A stretch of DNA of 64,000 bases, from NCBI GenBank assembly GCA_020466095.1, contig CM035809.1, positions 3,215,309 to 3,279,308 of the forward strand, given 5' to 3'. Each line of letters starts with the position of its first letter. Within the stretch, counting starts at the first letter, position 1. This DNA comes from Chlorops oryzae. Taxonomy: Eukaryota; Arthropoda; Insecta; Diptera; Chloropidae. Shown here piece after piece: positions 11,624-23,458 of this stretch. The notes beneath the pieces were generated by a model. That model ran no database searches. It saw only the letters and a list, made by a program, of their open reading frames with translations, and was not told the DNA's origin. The translations under genes and the position numbers were made by a program.

Positions 11624-12945
11624 TTTATACCCAGCGTAAGCGGGGTATATTAGTTTTGTGCAAATCTTGTAACAGGGAGAATTAAGCTTCGGAGATATAG
11701 AAAAATATATATAGAAATGATCAGGATCAAAAACTGAATCGATTTAGACATGTCCGTCTGTCCGTCTGTCCGTCTGTACCGTCTGTCCGTCTGTCCGTCT
11801 GTCCGTCCGTCCGTGGTCGGATCTCCTCCGAAACGGCTGAACCAATGAAGTCGAAATTTGGCACACATGTATATCGGGGTCCGAGTATGATCCTAAGTAA
11901 AAATGGGAGACATCCGCCCACTGCCACGCCCACAAATCAATTTATTGTGTTTTCAATAAAATGCTTGTAACTTGCGAACCACTCAACACATTTCATTGAT
12001 ATTTGGTGTGCTGGTAAGCTACCAAAAGAGACATTTGCTGGCAAAAAATGGACGCCGCCCTCCTCGAGCCACGCCCACAAATAAGTCCAAAAATATGGGC
12101 TTATCGTAACTTGTGAAGTAAAAGGCGTAGAAGCTTCAAATTCGCAGCATAGGTTGACCAAGGCAAATGAAAGGTGTAGGAATAAAAATTTATGTAGCCC
12201 GCCCACTGCCACGCCCACAAATAGAGAATTTTCGTAACTTCCGAAGTAAAAGGCGTAGAAGCTTCAAATTCGCAACATAGGTTCACCAAGGCAAATTAAA
12301 GGTGTAGGAAAAAAATTTTATGTGGCCCGCCCACTGCCACGCCCACAAATAAAGATTTTTCGTAACTTCCGAAGTAAAAGGCGTAGAAGCTCCAAATTCG
12401 CAACATAGGTTCACTAAGGCGAATGAAAGGTGTAGGGAAAAAATTTATGTGGCCCGCCCACTGCCACGCCCACAAATAAAGATTTTTCGTAACTTCCGAA
12501 GTAAAAGGCGTAGAAGCTCCAAATTCGCAACATAGGTTCACCATGGCGAATGAAAGGTGTAGGAAAAAATTTTTTTGTGGCCCGCCCACTGCCACGCCCA
12601 CAAATAAAGATTTTTCGTAACTTCCGAAGTAAAAGGCGTAGAAGCTCCAAATTCGCAACATAGGTTCACCATGGCGAATGAAAGGTGTAGGAAAAAAGTT
12701 TTTTGTGGCCCGCCCACTGCCACGCCCACAAATAAAGATTTTTCGTAACTTCCGAAGTAAAAGGCGTAGAAGCTCCAAATTCGCAACATACGTTCATCAA
12801 GGGGAATGAAAGGTGAAGGAAAATATTTTATGTGGCCCACCCACTGCCACGCCCACAAATAGAGAAGCAAAACATAGTGCGCTCATAATGTCGGGACGCT
12901 GGGTATTTCAAAGTCGGGCTTGACCGACTTTAGCTTTCTTACTTG
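11624..12945 (+). mobile_element. DINE-1/mini-me-like non-autonomous Helitron (HINE)
   Basis: It starts in a T run with TTATACCCAGCGT (11627) and carries near its other end ACGCTGGGTAT (12894-12904), an inverted subterminal pair. A GTCC/GTCT microsatellite lies at 11757-11812, the GTCY tract known from fly mini-me/DINE-1 elements. Near the 3' end is a hairpin AAAGTCGG-6 nt-CCGACTTT (12910-12931), then CTTACTTG and a T run, as in Helentron-type ends. The middle holds ~128-bp tandem repeats. No replicase or helicase coding is present. A second, truncated copy lies at 25504-25801. Confidence 0.8.
12080..12862 (+). repeat. ~128-bp central tandem repeats of the Helitron
   Basis: About six head-to-tail units. 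The block GCCACGCCCACAAAT starts at 12208, 12336, 12463, 12591, 12719 and 12846, a spacing of 127-128 bp; earlier looser copies start near 11921 and 12069. Each unit also has TCGTAACTTCCGAAGTAAAA and GCGTAGAAGCTCCAAATTCG. Minus-strand ORFs through this block are by-products of the repeat, because 128 is not a multiple of three and the same peptides recur in shifting frames. Confidence 0.85.
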
Positions 12946-14032
12946 TTTTTTTTTTTTTTTGTTTGTTTTTTTTTTTATCACAGCTGCTTGCTCTTCCTCT
13001 TATCTATATTTTTTTTTTTTAATGAGATCACTATTATTAGGATTACATTGTAATTAAGTTTATACGGGTAATTGTGTTTTTGACTTACTAAAGCTCAATG
13101 ATTTTGATGTGATCTTCCCAAGCGACACAACTTGTCTTTAAACGGTCTTCAAGAGCGCTCAGAGACTAATTAATGTGAGCTAATGCTCTCAGATAAGCTC
13201 TTTGAGCGCTCTTTAAGACCTTCTAAATACTAAAAGGACGCAAAAAGGCGGGGCTTAGGGGCCTTTTGAGAGTTTTTAGAGACTTAAAAAGCAATCAGTT
13301 TTCTCTCTAGGAAGTCTTTGAGAACTCTTTGAAAGATCTTTAAAACATCTTTAAGAGTTCTTTGAAAGACTGAATTATTATGTCACCATCAGTCAGTGTG
13401 CGTGATAGGGACGCAAATATGCCCAAACGTTTTATAAAATATATCCTATTTCTTTTTCTTTAGGAAGAAACACAAAAGACGTCCTACATATTCAATGTTG
13501 GAAATATTTTGAACCCAAAAGCACATGTGTGAAGACTATAATGTAATAAAAAAATATGAAAAATTGATATGAAATATCTCGATTATCTGAACATAAAAAT
13601 GAAAACGGAGATCAGTTCATCGGCAATATGATATATTCTACCCCACTAAATTTTCACGCGCCTTTAAAATATTAATGTTTTGCAAAAATTTTTAAGTTTG
13701 AAAATCGTTATTTTTTAAATTTTCTTTCCGTTTTTTTTTTTTAAATTTTATTCTGTAATAATAGAAAACTTATTTCAGGCATTTTCCCGTCTTAATTTGA
13801 AATCAACATTTTCATAAAGCATAAAAAAGTTTTGGTTGATTGTGTAGAAATAAAATCATACAACTTCGTTCCAAAAAGATGGCGGAATTCCAAATGTCTT
13901 TTGACGACCTTCTGAAAAGTTAAACGTCTCAATAATGAGCAGACAAATTTAGAGTTGCATCAGGATTTTGGGTTTCAATCTAAATAACACCCCTGGTAAG
14001 AGTTGCATTTTTATTTTGCTTTTGTTATTTCG
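12946..14032. other. Intergenic with a 76-bp imperfect hairpin
   Basis: No gene seen. At 13142-13217 an imperfect palindrome pairs GGTCTTCAAGAGCGCTCA with TGAGCGCTCTTTAAGACC. The following ~170 bp repeat words such as CTTTGAAAGA and CTTTAAGAG. The rest is AT-rich up to the N gap. Confidence 0.5.
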
Positions 14033-14132
14033 NNNNNNNNNNNNNNNNNNNNNNNNNNNNNNNNNNNNNNNNNNNNNNNNNNNNNNNNNNNNNNNNNNNN
14101 NNNNNNNNNNNNNNNNNNNNNNNNNNNNNNNN
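14033..14132. other. Assembly gap (100 N)
   Basis: Exactly 100 N, the usual placeholder for a scaffold gap of unknown length. Confidence 0.95.
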
Positions 14133-14188
14133 TCAATATGATATCTTTCATGGCTTAGGAGTTAATTACGAAAAACTAAAGTGTGACC

Positions 14189-14232
<44 letters not shown>

Positions 14233-14361
14233 TGGCTAGATCGACTCCTCTTGTCACCCTGATCAAGAATATATATATATGTCTATATCTATCGCGACTC
14301 CTTTGGTATGTTACATAATCCGTGCCAAACTTAATATACCCTTTCCTTCGGAAAAGGTATA
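14133..14361. mobile_element. DINE-1/mini-me-like fragment with GACA microsatellite
   Basis: A run of (GACA)n at 14189-14231 is followed by ATGGCTAGATCGACTCCTC, an (AT)n stretch, and the inverted-hairpin end CCCTTTCCTTCGGAAAAGG before TATAAT. This is the GTCY/TA layout of mini-me elements. The left part is cut by the N gap. Confidence 0.6.
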
Positions 14362-14380
14362 ATTATGTGTAGAGCGAAAA

Positions 14381-14470
14381 GAAATGAGAGATATTGCCTC
14401 AAAATCTGATGTCGGTGAGTTCCCCCGGTCAGGCGAGCGAAATTTATTTTTTTTTTTTTTTTTTTTTTTT
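14381..14470 (+). repeat. SINE fragment, family B
   Basis: The segment GAGAGATATTGCCTC..ATCTGATGTCGGTGAGTTC..CCC..CAGGCGAG matches, on the opposite strand, the copy at 45345-45410 and ends in a T run. The B-box-like GTGAGTTC is damaged here. Confidence 0.5.
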
Positions 14471-14654
14471 GAGGAATAAGTAGGTAATAATTATAAATAA
14501 GAATAAAAATTTAAGAGGAATAAAAAGCTTGCAACCAATCTTTTTATGAAAAAAAAAAGAGATTCCAGCAGAAGAACCTCTCATAGGAATTCTTGAAACA
14601 GCATGACGGACAGATACACATTTTTGAAGGTAGTCGAGATACTTCAAACTTTAT

Positions 14655-14843
14655 CGCTGGCAACTATGTATGTCTTTCTCCTTCCCGAGTACATAATAAA
14701 TTTATCCTATTTCCAAAGTTTAAAATTTACTTTACCTTTTTCCACGCCCCACTATTTTTCCACAACTTCTTTCGCCTGCGACAGGGTTCGAACTCGGACC
14801 TTTCAGAATGCGAAGCAAAAACGCTTCCACTACGCTATCAAGC
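14655..14843 (-). repeat. tRNA-derived SINE, family A
   Basis: Minus strand: A box TAGCGTAGTGG and B box GAGTTCGAACCC, then CCTGTCGCAGGC, a TGTGGAAAAAT block and GGTAAATTTTAAA. The same order of blocks is present at 44979-45150 on the plus strand, so the two are copies of one SINE family. Confidence 0.65.
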
Positions 14844-15052
14844 GATATTATTCGCGCGTGCTAGAATTATTATATCAACGTTCGATAAAATCGAACTATA
14901 GACGCCTCGTATGTTTGTACGAAAGCTATGTAATCGCGAGAACAATTTGACAATTTGAGAATTTTGTTCGTTTTTGAGATCTTTTAAAACCAAAAGGTAT
15001 TTAAATAAAACTTTTTGGTATTAAAATTCAAATTTAATACTAAAAAGATTTA

Positions 15053-15563
15053 GGCCCGTTTTCTGAATGTCCGGTTAAACCGCAACCGGCAGTTATTTTA
15101 ACAAAAAATCAAGTTTCGTTTTCTCAAAATACGATTAAGGCACAAACCTTAACCGACTCTCATCCGCCGATTAAATTTATTTATAAGAAACATCTGGCGG
15201 TTAGATCTAGTAGCTTTGTAATAGAATATTTTGGAATTCGTATATTTAAAATTTTAATTTCAAAACATCGGAAAACATCTTTTGAAAAATTTTTGTTGCG
15301 TATTCTCTTTGTATATCCCGAACTCATATTGAGCGACGGTTGGTTTTCATAAAATACAGTACAAAATGCTGCAAAATTCGGTCGTTTTGACGTTTAGAAA
15401 CAGATGTTTTGTGAACGCGTTGCCAACTTCTCACTTATTAACCAGATCAAATCAATTAGACATTGAGAAAACGAAATTGCTTTACCGACACTTTTAATCA
15501 TTCGATTAGTTTAACTGCCGGTTAGATAATCTAGACTTTAACAGGAAATTCAGAAAAAGGGCC
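15053..15563. mobile_element. PIF/Harbinger-like MITE
   Basis: TIRs GGCCCGTTTTCTGAATGTCC (left) and, read inward from the right, GGCCCTTTTTCTGAATTTCC. It is flanked by TTA on both sides (15050-15052, 15564-15566), the 3-bp target duplication typical of PIF/Harbinger. The 511-bp interior repeats the word CCGGTTA/TAACCG in both orientations. No transposase. Confidence 0.75.
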
Positions 15564-18500
15564 TTAATTTTATACCGATTGGTTTTAATTTTAAACCTAT
15601 AGTTTTTACTGTGTAGTTGGCCAGTTGTTAAGTGTAAATTCTAGAAGTAATTTTAGGAATGCGTAAAAATGATCATTCGAAAATCGTATCGCTTAAAGCG
15701 TCTACCTAAAATATCAATAAAAATATTGGTAAGTGGAGCTGCATGCGGAGTGCTTTCTTCAGAAGGAAGTCAGCAGCTAATTTAATAATCAGATACATAC
15801 TTGTACATATAATGAAAATAAAGTCAAATTGCATTTCACTCATTCTCTAAGCAAATAGATAATTTTTAAATAATTTAACATATATATTTGCCTATACCTA
15901 CGGAGCTTATTTAGCTTTAGCAATTCTGAACAAACTATGCACCCTTACGATGGATATAAAAGTATTTGAAAAGCTTTCGAAAGAGGGTCGTCAGGATTGC
16001 CTTGCGAATTAATTTTTATATGGACGATAAGCCAAAAATTGTTAGGTACATATATCTTTATGAATTTTATTCAAAGAATATTATTGGTTGGGCATTAAAA
16101 AATTTCATTATTTAATTAAAAATCCGATATTTTTCATTAAGGCTCATAGTCTTCAACCTAGTTAACTGGTTGAAAGTTTAAACTCTCAAATGATAGTCTT
16201 CAGGAGAGTTCAAACCAGGTTTATTTATTTTATATGAAAATTTATGAGAAGTTCAAATATTTTGTATTTGATTAAGTTATGTACATTGTACACTGGCATG
16301 CAGATTAAAAGAATATTTTTTAAAATGTAGTCTTCCTATTAACTGGAACTTTGAAATTGTGGCGCTACAAATTGAATTATTTACCAGAATTTTCTGAAAA
16401 TCAAATTGCAAGTGTTATTTTAACACCAAGAAAAACATTTAACATATATATTTTTTAAAGATTTTTACTCGAAAATTGAATTGGAATGAGTGCGAAATCA
16501 ATCAACACTTTCAGGGCTAATGAAACATGTAAATTCACATTAATTCTCGAAAAACGTTTCCTCTCTTGCTATAGCAAAGTGCCCAAATGTTCAACAGCAC
16601 GCCATAAATTTCTACAAACGTGAAACTGCCATAGCTGAATTTCAGGTCATTGCCTAAATGGCCGCATTCGTGAAATGCAAAGAAAGCAGCTACAAATTAC
16701 CAGAACGTAATTTATTTCTGAGGAGATATCTTTAAGGGGTTGTGCGCAAACAATAAAGCAACCATAGAGCGGCTTGCAGAGCGATATCAAGCGCACTTTT
16801 AACAGATATTTATTTATGATATTCAACCTTCCAAATGATGTCTCGTAGGTGAGAGAAAGAGAGAGGGGCATCCACGCTGTGAAATATTTCAAATTTGTTT
16901 TAATTTAATATGAATGCTGAAAACCAAAAGTGGATTTTTATTTTTTAAATATTTTAAATATATTTCGAAATGTTTTTCTTCTGTCCGTTTGGTATATGGG
17001 AAAGTGGGGTAAATCTGGCTCGTGCCGTTTTTTCGTATATACAAAAATAAAAAAAAAATAACTGTTACAGGCTACGTCTAAAAATATTTTTGAGATATTT
17101 GACGAAAACAAACTGCATATATTAAAAGTAGTAAAATAATTTTTTTTTTAATTCTGCCAAATATATATATTTTTTTTCAAAAACATCCGTGAAGATAATA
17201 TTATTTTTTTTTATTCAAAATTTCCATATATTTTTTATTGTAAGTATATGCACATTTATGGCTTGTATGGTATTATAACGCATTACATTTTTATCAAAAG
17301 TGTATATACAATAAAATGGCTGCATAATATCTCACAAACCATGGCAGATAGGGACCTGAGAATTGAACAGGTCGATAGATCTATAAAATATACCCCAGAA
17401 AATGGTCTTATCTCATTTTTTACAATTTTTTGATATACTTGAAGATAACTTCGGGGCAACGAAATGTTGAAGCATAGTATGCACCGAAAAAACGTGAAAA
17501 ATTGAATACATAATAAAAATCCTTTGCATTCCATTTGTGAGAACTTTTTGAGCTACTACACGAAAAACTTTCCCTGAAAATAATTATGAAAAATTAATTC
17601 TCAGCACTCTTTTGTCCAGCTTTTGAAAATGCTGTAAAAAATCTATACATTTAAAGCCTGTAAATATTTTTTAATTTTAATTTTTCACTTTAAAAAGCGA
17701 ACATCTTTGAAAGAACATTTTCAAGTCACAGTATCAAGATTCAGTAAAATTTAATATCCTTAAAGGGCAAGTCCAACCTTGATGGTGTTTCTTTAAAAAT
17801 ATTATAAAAATTCTGAACTTTGTTTTAACTTCTTTGCCCATTGAAAAGCGTTTACGTCTAATTATTATCGCGGAATGTTTCAAAGGAGAATCGAAAACTC
17901 TCGCCATGAAAACATAATCGAGTTGAGGGAAAATTCTTAAGAAAATTATTTACATGCATTAAATATTCATGAAGGAAAATTTTATTGCGCTTATTTTCAA
18001 GATTAAAGACAAATTGAACTGAAGCGGATTTCGATTGGAAAACTTCAGCTTTCACTCAACTCTTATTAACTGACTGTAAAATGGATGCCAGCATCGTACG
18101 CTTAATTAGAAAAAGGCACGCATAATTGACTGTCACGCTTGTGCTTTTTTATAATAAAAAATTGTTTTTGCTTTTATTTCAATTTATTGCAGATATAACG
18201 TCGAAAGTTCAATGTGCCTCTAGGCCAACAAATGGGAGACAGAAAAAGTCGCAATTCAAAAAAGCTTCTGGAAATTCTCAATTCAGCTACAATTTTCCAA
18301 GACTAAGATTTCAAGACTCATCAAAGCGTCGAAGCATCTTTCTTAAAGCCACTAATCTAATTGAAAAAAAAATGCGTTTTCCAATAAGGCACAACAAATC
18401 CAGTGTTTTCACAACGCTTTAACTTCAATGAGAGTTCCTAAAAATTCTGTTAAATCACGAAAACGTCTGATTAAACCAGAGCGTTACAATTCCGAAACTG

Positions 18501-19614
18501 CTGCCTTGTATTTCATGACAGCCCACTCAATCTTGATTAAGCTAATTACCAGATTGCCTCCGGACAGCTTTAAGCCGAACGACAAAATATATACTCATTT
18601 AGGAGACATGAAGAATAAATGACGTTGCGATTTCTGCTTATGGCTACCTTAGATAACAACGAAATCATTTGTCAAATCATTATGTTAAAATAATGATTTT
18701 TTAAATATTGCACGAAAGCAATGCCGATATTGAGTGGGTTTGTGGCTTAAAGCAAATCAAATTAAAATTTCTAGGTATGCTTTTTGTTGAAAGAGCGTTC
18801 TTGGAATTCCGCGGCATTCCGTTTTAATTATCAGAATAATAAAGGGAAATGTGTTTAGTTAAGGCCATAGTTCCGTTTTTGAGCCATAAATTGTTACTAG
18901 TTCCCCACAATCCAGACACCTAACATATATATCGTCTTAAAGCTTACCTGAAAACGCATTTTTTTCCATAAAAACCATACCCTTTCATTCAACAACAAAA
19001 AAATTATGACCATCTGAAATGCGATATCTAATTTAAAAAAAAAAATTTGTGGCTTAATTATGGCCCACCTGGAAAATTACGCTATAAGGGGAAAGCAAGA
19101 ATTAAAAACAACATGGTTTCAAAAAAAAATGAAATTTTATTTATTTTAAGTGCCTTTGGCGGCGAAATTTGTTTTCAAAAAATATGCAAAATTGAAAAAA
19201 ATGATGGCTTCCTTTCACTCATCATCTTCCTCGACGTCGAAAAAATGTATTCACTAGGTCCATAGCGGGACATTGCTGCTCCCTCCGTCGCCAGTCAGTC
19301 AGCTTCTTCATTGCCCTAATGACCACAGTGAGCAGGTATCCAGTGTATTGCCACTTGATTCCTGCTTGCTAGTTCTTGGAGTCCATTTACTGTTTCCCAT
19401 ACTAGCTTCGAGTTCACAGATAAGATATACATACAATTCATTCAAATCAGATTTTAAAAGATTTCTTTTCCAATATTCAGCACTTTCAAATATAAGTATA
19501 CTGTGCATTTAGCATTTGATAGAATCTTCACCTCGAATGATTAAGTACTTGTCGTTAGCTTCCTGCGTACGTTATGCCAACCCAAACACTTAATAGCTTT
19601 GACTTCTTTGCTTA
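15564..19614. other. Intergenic, no gene recognised
   Basis: Four kilobases without a convincing gene. Two neighbouring plus-strand ORFs (18126-18422, 98 codons; 18428-18622, 64 codons) follow a possible acceptor TTATTGCAG near 18191, but neither shows a domain and the reading frame is interrupted between them. I leave them as unproven. Confidence 0.4.
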
Positions 19615-20307
19615 CACGGAGAGAATTAAGTGCCCGAAATTTAATTGGAACCAATGACATATGTGATTAGAGCCTTGCCCCCATTGCATTATTAATTGGA
19701 GCCAAATACAATACAATTAGAAACTGAAAAATACTAATTGTGCTCAATTACTTATATAATTGCATTTAAATTTAGCATATATGTAATTGCGTTCTGAGCA
19801 CATATGTAATTAAATCTGATTACATTTACAATTCAAAGCATTGGTGCAATTATATATGTGATTGTATTTATTTTACAGCTTGTTCTTATATTTCTCAAGT
19901 GGTTTACAATTTCGATCGTATATAAAATGATTGAATTTTCAAAACCCTTAGGCAATCCCGCCCAATCGTGGAGAATTCCGCTTTCTATTTTGTTATATAG
20001 AATATATTTTAAATTGCAGGGGATCACAAATTCAATTAGACGCAATTATGTATATGTAATTTCATTTGTTTGTATGTATATAATTCGATACAATTACAAA
20101 TATCATTGCAGGCGATTAGATATTTAATTTAACTGAATTATGTATGTAATTAAAATTAGTTTTTTTATCATTTGATACAATTACGTATATAATTGGTAAT
20201 GAAAAATATAATTGGACGTAATTATGACAATATAATTACATCATACCCAATTACATTTGTAATGCCTGCAAAATATAATTGGGTATAAGATATTTTTTCT
20301 CTTCGTG
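19615..20307. mobile_element. TA-flanked MITE with AATTG word array
   Basis: Termini CACGGAGAGAATTAA (left) and, inward from the right, CACGAAGAGAAAAAA, each flanked by TA (19613-19614, 20308-20309). The interior is packed with CAATTA/TAATTG-type words in both orientations, more than twenty by eye. No coding frame. TA target choice suggests a Tc1/mariner-type helper, which is inference. Confidence 0.7.
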
Positions 20308-20947
20308 TACTTATTTTACATACAAACTTTAGTATTTTAAATGTGGGTTTCGATAGCATCACCGGCTATTCGTTCAATCGCAAACGTTATGACAGTGTTT
20401 CGCATCTTGCTCGGCTAATCTATGGAATGCAATTTCACAATCTGTTGTTATCAAAATTGTCTTCGTTTTTGTTAAAACCCCACCTCGCCTATATTAATGT
20501 TTGCAAACTCGCTCTTTTAAAACCAATAAATAATATGTTCCAAATCAAATATTAAATATTAACGTCTAAAAGAAAATTTCCACGCACTAGTTCGCATCGC
20601 CTCTTTGTAATTGCCCTAGTTTATTCGTTCTGACTAGTTAGAATTGCTTTTCACTATGCCAGAATATTCTTTATTTGAGAATAAATTGATAAATAAAATG
20701 TTGTTGCTATTTGAATAAGATGCCAAGCAATTAAAAAATATTTTGATAAAAATTAATTTAAGTCAGCATAATACGACTAGCTTTGCCTGTGTGCACTGCA
20801 AATATGAAAACAGGTTACAACTGGACACATGTAAATATTAAGAATATAAAGCTCGAAAGAGGAAAATAAAAGCACGTTATCTCAAATCTTTGTGGGAACT
20901 ATTTTTGCGACTTTATTTAACCGATCAGAATGGTGGTGGATGTTCAT
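20308..20947. other. Intergenic, nothing assigned
   Basis: AT-rich sequence with no repeat or gene I can support. A 70-codon ORF (20343-20555) has no recognisable domain. Confidence 0.4.
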
Positions 20948-21465
20948 CAGAGGTGGGCACGCCTTGAGCTCGCGAGCGAAGAGCTTTCTCATGTACACAT
21001 GATGAGCTTTTGTGCTTTCACACATACGGGACAGTCCGGTTTTTGCTTAGTGGTGCCATATTTTTCCGAAAAAGCACCCTTTAAGGTAATTAAAAACCTC
21101 TTTTCCAAATTTTCTGAAATCAAAAAACCAACGAAAAATCCCACAAGGATTTTTTGGAAAAAATAGGAAATGTAAGGAGGTCGTGGTATATACTCAGATT
21201 GCATGAATGTTTAAATGAAGGAAGTTAGCTTGAAAATATAAATTGTAGAAGTCATGTGAGCCGTAATGGTAATGTTACCTATTAATTCGCTAGTTGGAGA
21301 AAAAGTTTGGCTGTTTTAGAGGTATTTCCATTTGTTTAGCGACTTTTCTTACTTGCAGCCCTGCTCGCGACTGGCAATCAGTTGTTTGCCGAATTATCAA
21401 CAAGAGCTTTTACGCGTAACCAATAGAATCGCAAAAATTGCATACATTCACATTGCCCACCTCTG
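20948..21465. mobile_element. hAT-type MITE (518 bp)
   Basis: TIRs CAGAGGTGGGCA and TGCCCACCTCTG end exactly at 20948 and 21465. Flanks ATGTTCAT (20940-20947) and ATGTACAT (21466-21473) match in 7 of 8 positions, as expected of an aged hAT target duplication. No transposase inside. Confidence 0.8.
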
Positions 21466-22130
21466 ATGTACATACATATATAAAACTGCTTTTATGAATC
21501 TTGATAAGAGGCTTTTTATATCTTCAAGAAAACTCCGCTGACGCCAAGATATCAAATTGACTGACTACGTCACAATGAACAGGCGGAAGATGAAGATTAA
21601 TCATCGAAAAAAAAACTCATCTTTAATCCACTTTACGCTATAGCTTTAATTATTGTTTAAACAATATTTATATCTTTGCTCAAGTACTGTTACTTTTGGC
21701 TCTGGGCTTTTGAACACTTATATCAACTTAGCCACACTGATGGATTTACGCACAGTGTCGCGCCTCAACATGTTTTTGGCCAAAAATTATTATTTTTATG
21801 GAATTAAGATATTTTGAAAAAACTGTTTTTCTTAGTCAAAACCGTTTCGTTTTGGCTAATTCGGTGCGTTTAGTCTCACAAGGCACAATGTACTGTTGTT
21901 TTTAAAAACCGTTTGTTTCGTTTTCGTTTCGTTTCATTTCGTTTGATCCGGTGTGCCTAAGACCCACTATAGTTCGGAATGGTTTTAGAAAACATTTCCT
22001 TGAAACCTGACAAATAACAGATCCAATAATATTTTCCCATCGCAAATTTTCCCAATTTGAGTGAGTCTTAACGAAACGTAAAAACCAAATGCTATCTATT
22101 ACTACGGTTATGCGGCAGCAAATCATGGTT
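21466..22130. other. Intergenic, nothing assigned
   Basis: No gene. A TTTCGTTTTCGTTTCGTTTC-like simple stretch occurs around 21910-21945. Confidence 0.4.
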
Positions 22131-22175
22131 TAACCCTTTCGAACCTGACGCGACACATGTACCCATTGACTTTTC
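22131..22175 (+). other. Possible piggyBac-type terminus
   Basis: TTAA-CCCTTTCG at 22131-22142 has the TTAA target followed by CCCTTT, as at piggyBac ends. The nearby GACACATGTACCCATTGAC resembles GTCAATGGGACACAT just before the piggyBac transposase (near 23730). The other terminus was not found; CGAAAGAACTAA near 25136 is a weak candidate. If right, the hAT remnant lies inside the piggyBac element. Confidence 0.3.
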
Positions 22176-22329
22176 TCATTTAACTAAAACACTTTTATTC
22201 AAAGATTTTCATATATATTTCAGTTTTTGTATTCAATGCGATTGTTTAGCAAGATGAGAGTACATGAGTACATGTTTCTTCAGGAGTTTCTAAAGTTATT
22301 AATATGTTTATTATGTTATTTTGTGTAAG

Positions 22330-23117
22330 TTTAAGTTTTAAAACCCTCACCAGCAATGGAAAAGTCAAAAAATTTGGAAATATTAGTTTCCGTATGGCTT
22401 GGTCCTATGTTGTCTTCACTTGACATCGCTATAACAGCATTTTTTGTAATTTTAATTACATCGGCTTCTGTAGAAATGTCGAAATCGAGATTTAATGCTT
22501 TAACCTGTGGTTGGCCTGCTCATAACTTATAATTTTGGATTCGCAAATCTTATAAGATCCTTAAAAAGGCTAGATTCTACAATAGAAACAGGCAGCATGT
22601 TTTTTAGCAATGTGCTTAAGAACGAGCTTATCGAAATCCTTTTGTGTATTTGGCGTCTTTCTTGCTTCTTTTTTCAAAGTTTCATACTCTTCATATATTT
22701 GCATATGTTGATAGCGCAAATGGCGCAGAAAATTAGTCGTCACATTCATCGATCCTGTCACCACCTTGTCACAAACAAGGCATTTTCTTTTAGATGCGTT
22801 TGGCTATATAAATGTCAGAATTTGCAATGACGTGTTAATTAATTGTTGCATTACATACATTTTCGTTATTTGTCACTTACTTTAGAGTCACACGATTCCA
22901 CTATTTTAAAATATTTTACAAATAAAAGTGATTTATCTTCCTTTAATCCTTCCTGGCTTGATGGACGTTTTCGTGAAAGAGGCAAATTATTTAGCTCCTC
23001 TTGGAAGAGAGAGTCCTCCGATGAGTCCTGCATTGATGGACGTTTATGTGATCCAGAAGAGATCTCTTCTTCCAGAAGAAGCTCCTCTTGGAAGAGAGAG
23101 TCCTCTGCTGAGTCCAT
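22330..23117 (-). pseudogene. hAT transposase remnant with BED zinc finger
   Basis: Minus strand. Exon 1 is 23117-22881 (starts MDSAEDSLFQEEL, a motif repeated further on). A GTAAGT donor at 22880 and a TATATAG acceptor at 22804 bound a 77-bp intron, in phase. Exon 2 from 22803 encodes a BED finger: CLVC, then RHLRYQH with the H-x4-H spacing. Near 22605 an A6 run looks one base too long. After shifting frame the protein continues with MLPVSIVES and LIRFANPK, the block that follows BED in ZBED-type hAT proteins, then further open sequence to about 22330. The catalytic C-terminal half is missing. A DNA-binding transposase remnant, not a functional enzyme. Confidence 0.7.
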
Positions 23118-23159
23118 TTAATTCGGACTTATTAAAACTATTTTATTTTTTTATTGAAT

Positions 23160-23458
23160 TCAAAGATCTATAACGTTAATTTAAATTTTTAAAAATTATT
23201 TGAGTTGAAATCAAAATTTTAATTCACTGTGAAAGATTTTAAACTTTAACTCATCGAAGTATTTTTTTCCTGAACTGATTGAATTTAATATTTCTAAATC
23301 ACTGTGAATGAATTCAAAATTTTTAATTCACTAGGAATCAATTTATATTTACATTCAACTCATTTTTCTTCTGAACTTAATGAATCGCAAATAAAATAAC
23401 TCATTGCCTGAGTTATTCCGAGATTCATTCAAAAATGAATGATTCTTTTACAGCTCTG
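23160..23458 (-). mobile_element. Probable 5' end of the hAT element
   Basis: The right edge reads, inward on the minus strand, CAGAGCTGTAAAAGAATC (23458-23441), a typical hAT terminus, about 340 bp upstream of the transposase ATG. The intervening DNA repeats TTCACTGTGAA and AATTCACT words. No matching terminus or 8-bp TSD was found on the other side. Confidence 0.45.

Noticed and set aside
12080..12862. CRISPR-like array
   Set aside because: The repeats are directly adjacent 128-bp units without unique spacers and lie in a eukaryotic Helitron.
11650..12870. Many overlapping minus-strand ORFs with repeated LLRLLLRKLRKIF or AFYFGSYEKSL peptides
   Set aside because: They are translations of the 128-bp tandem repeat and the GTCY microsatellite inside a Helitron; the unit length is not a multiple of three, so the same peptides appear in shifting frames.
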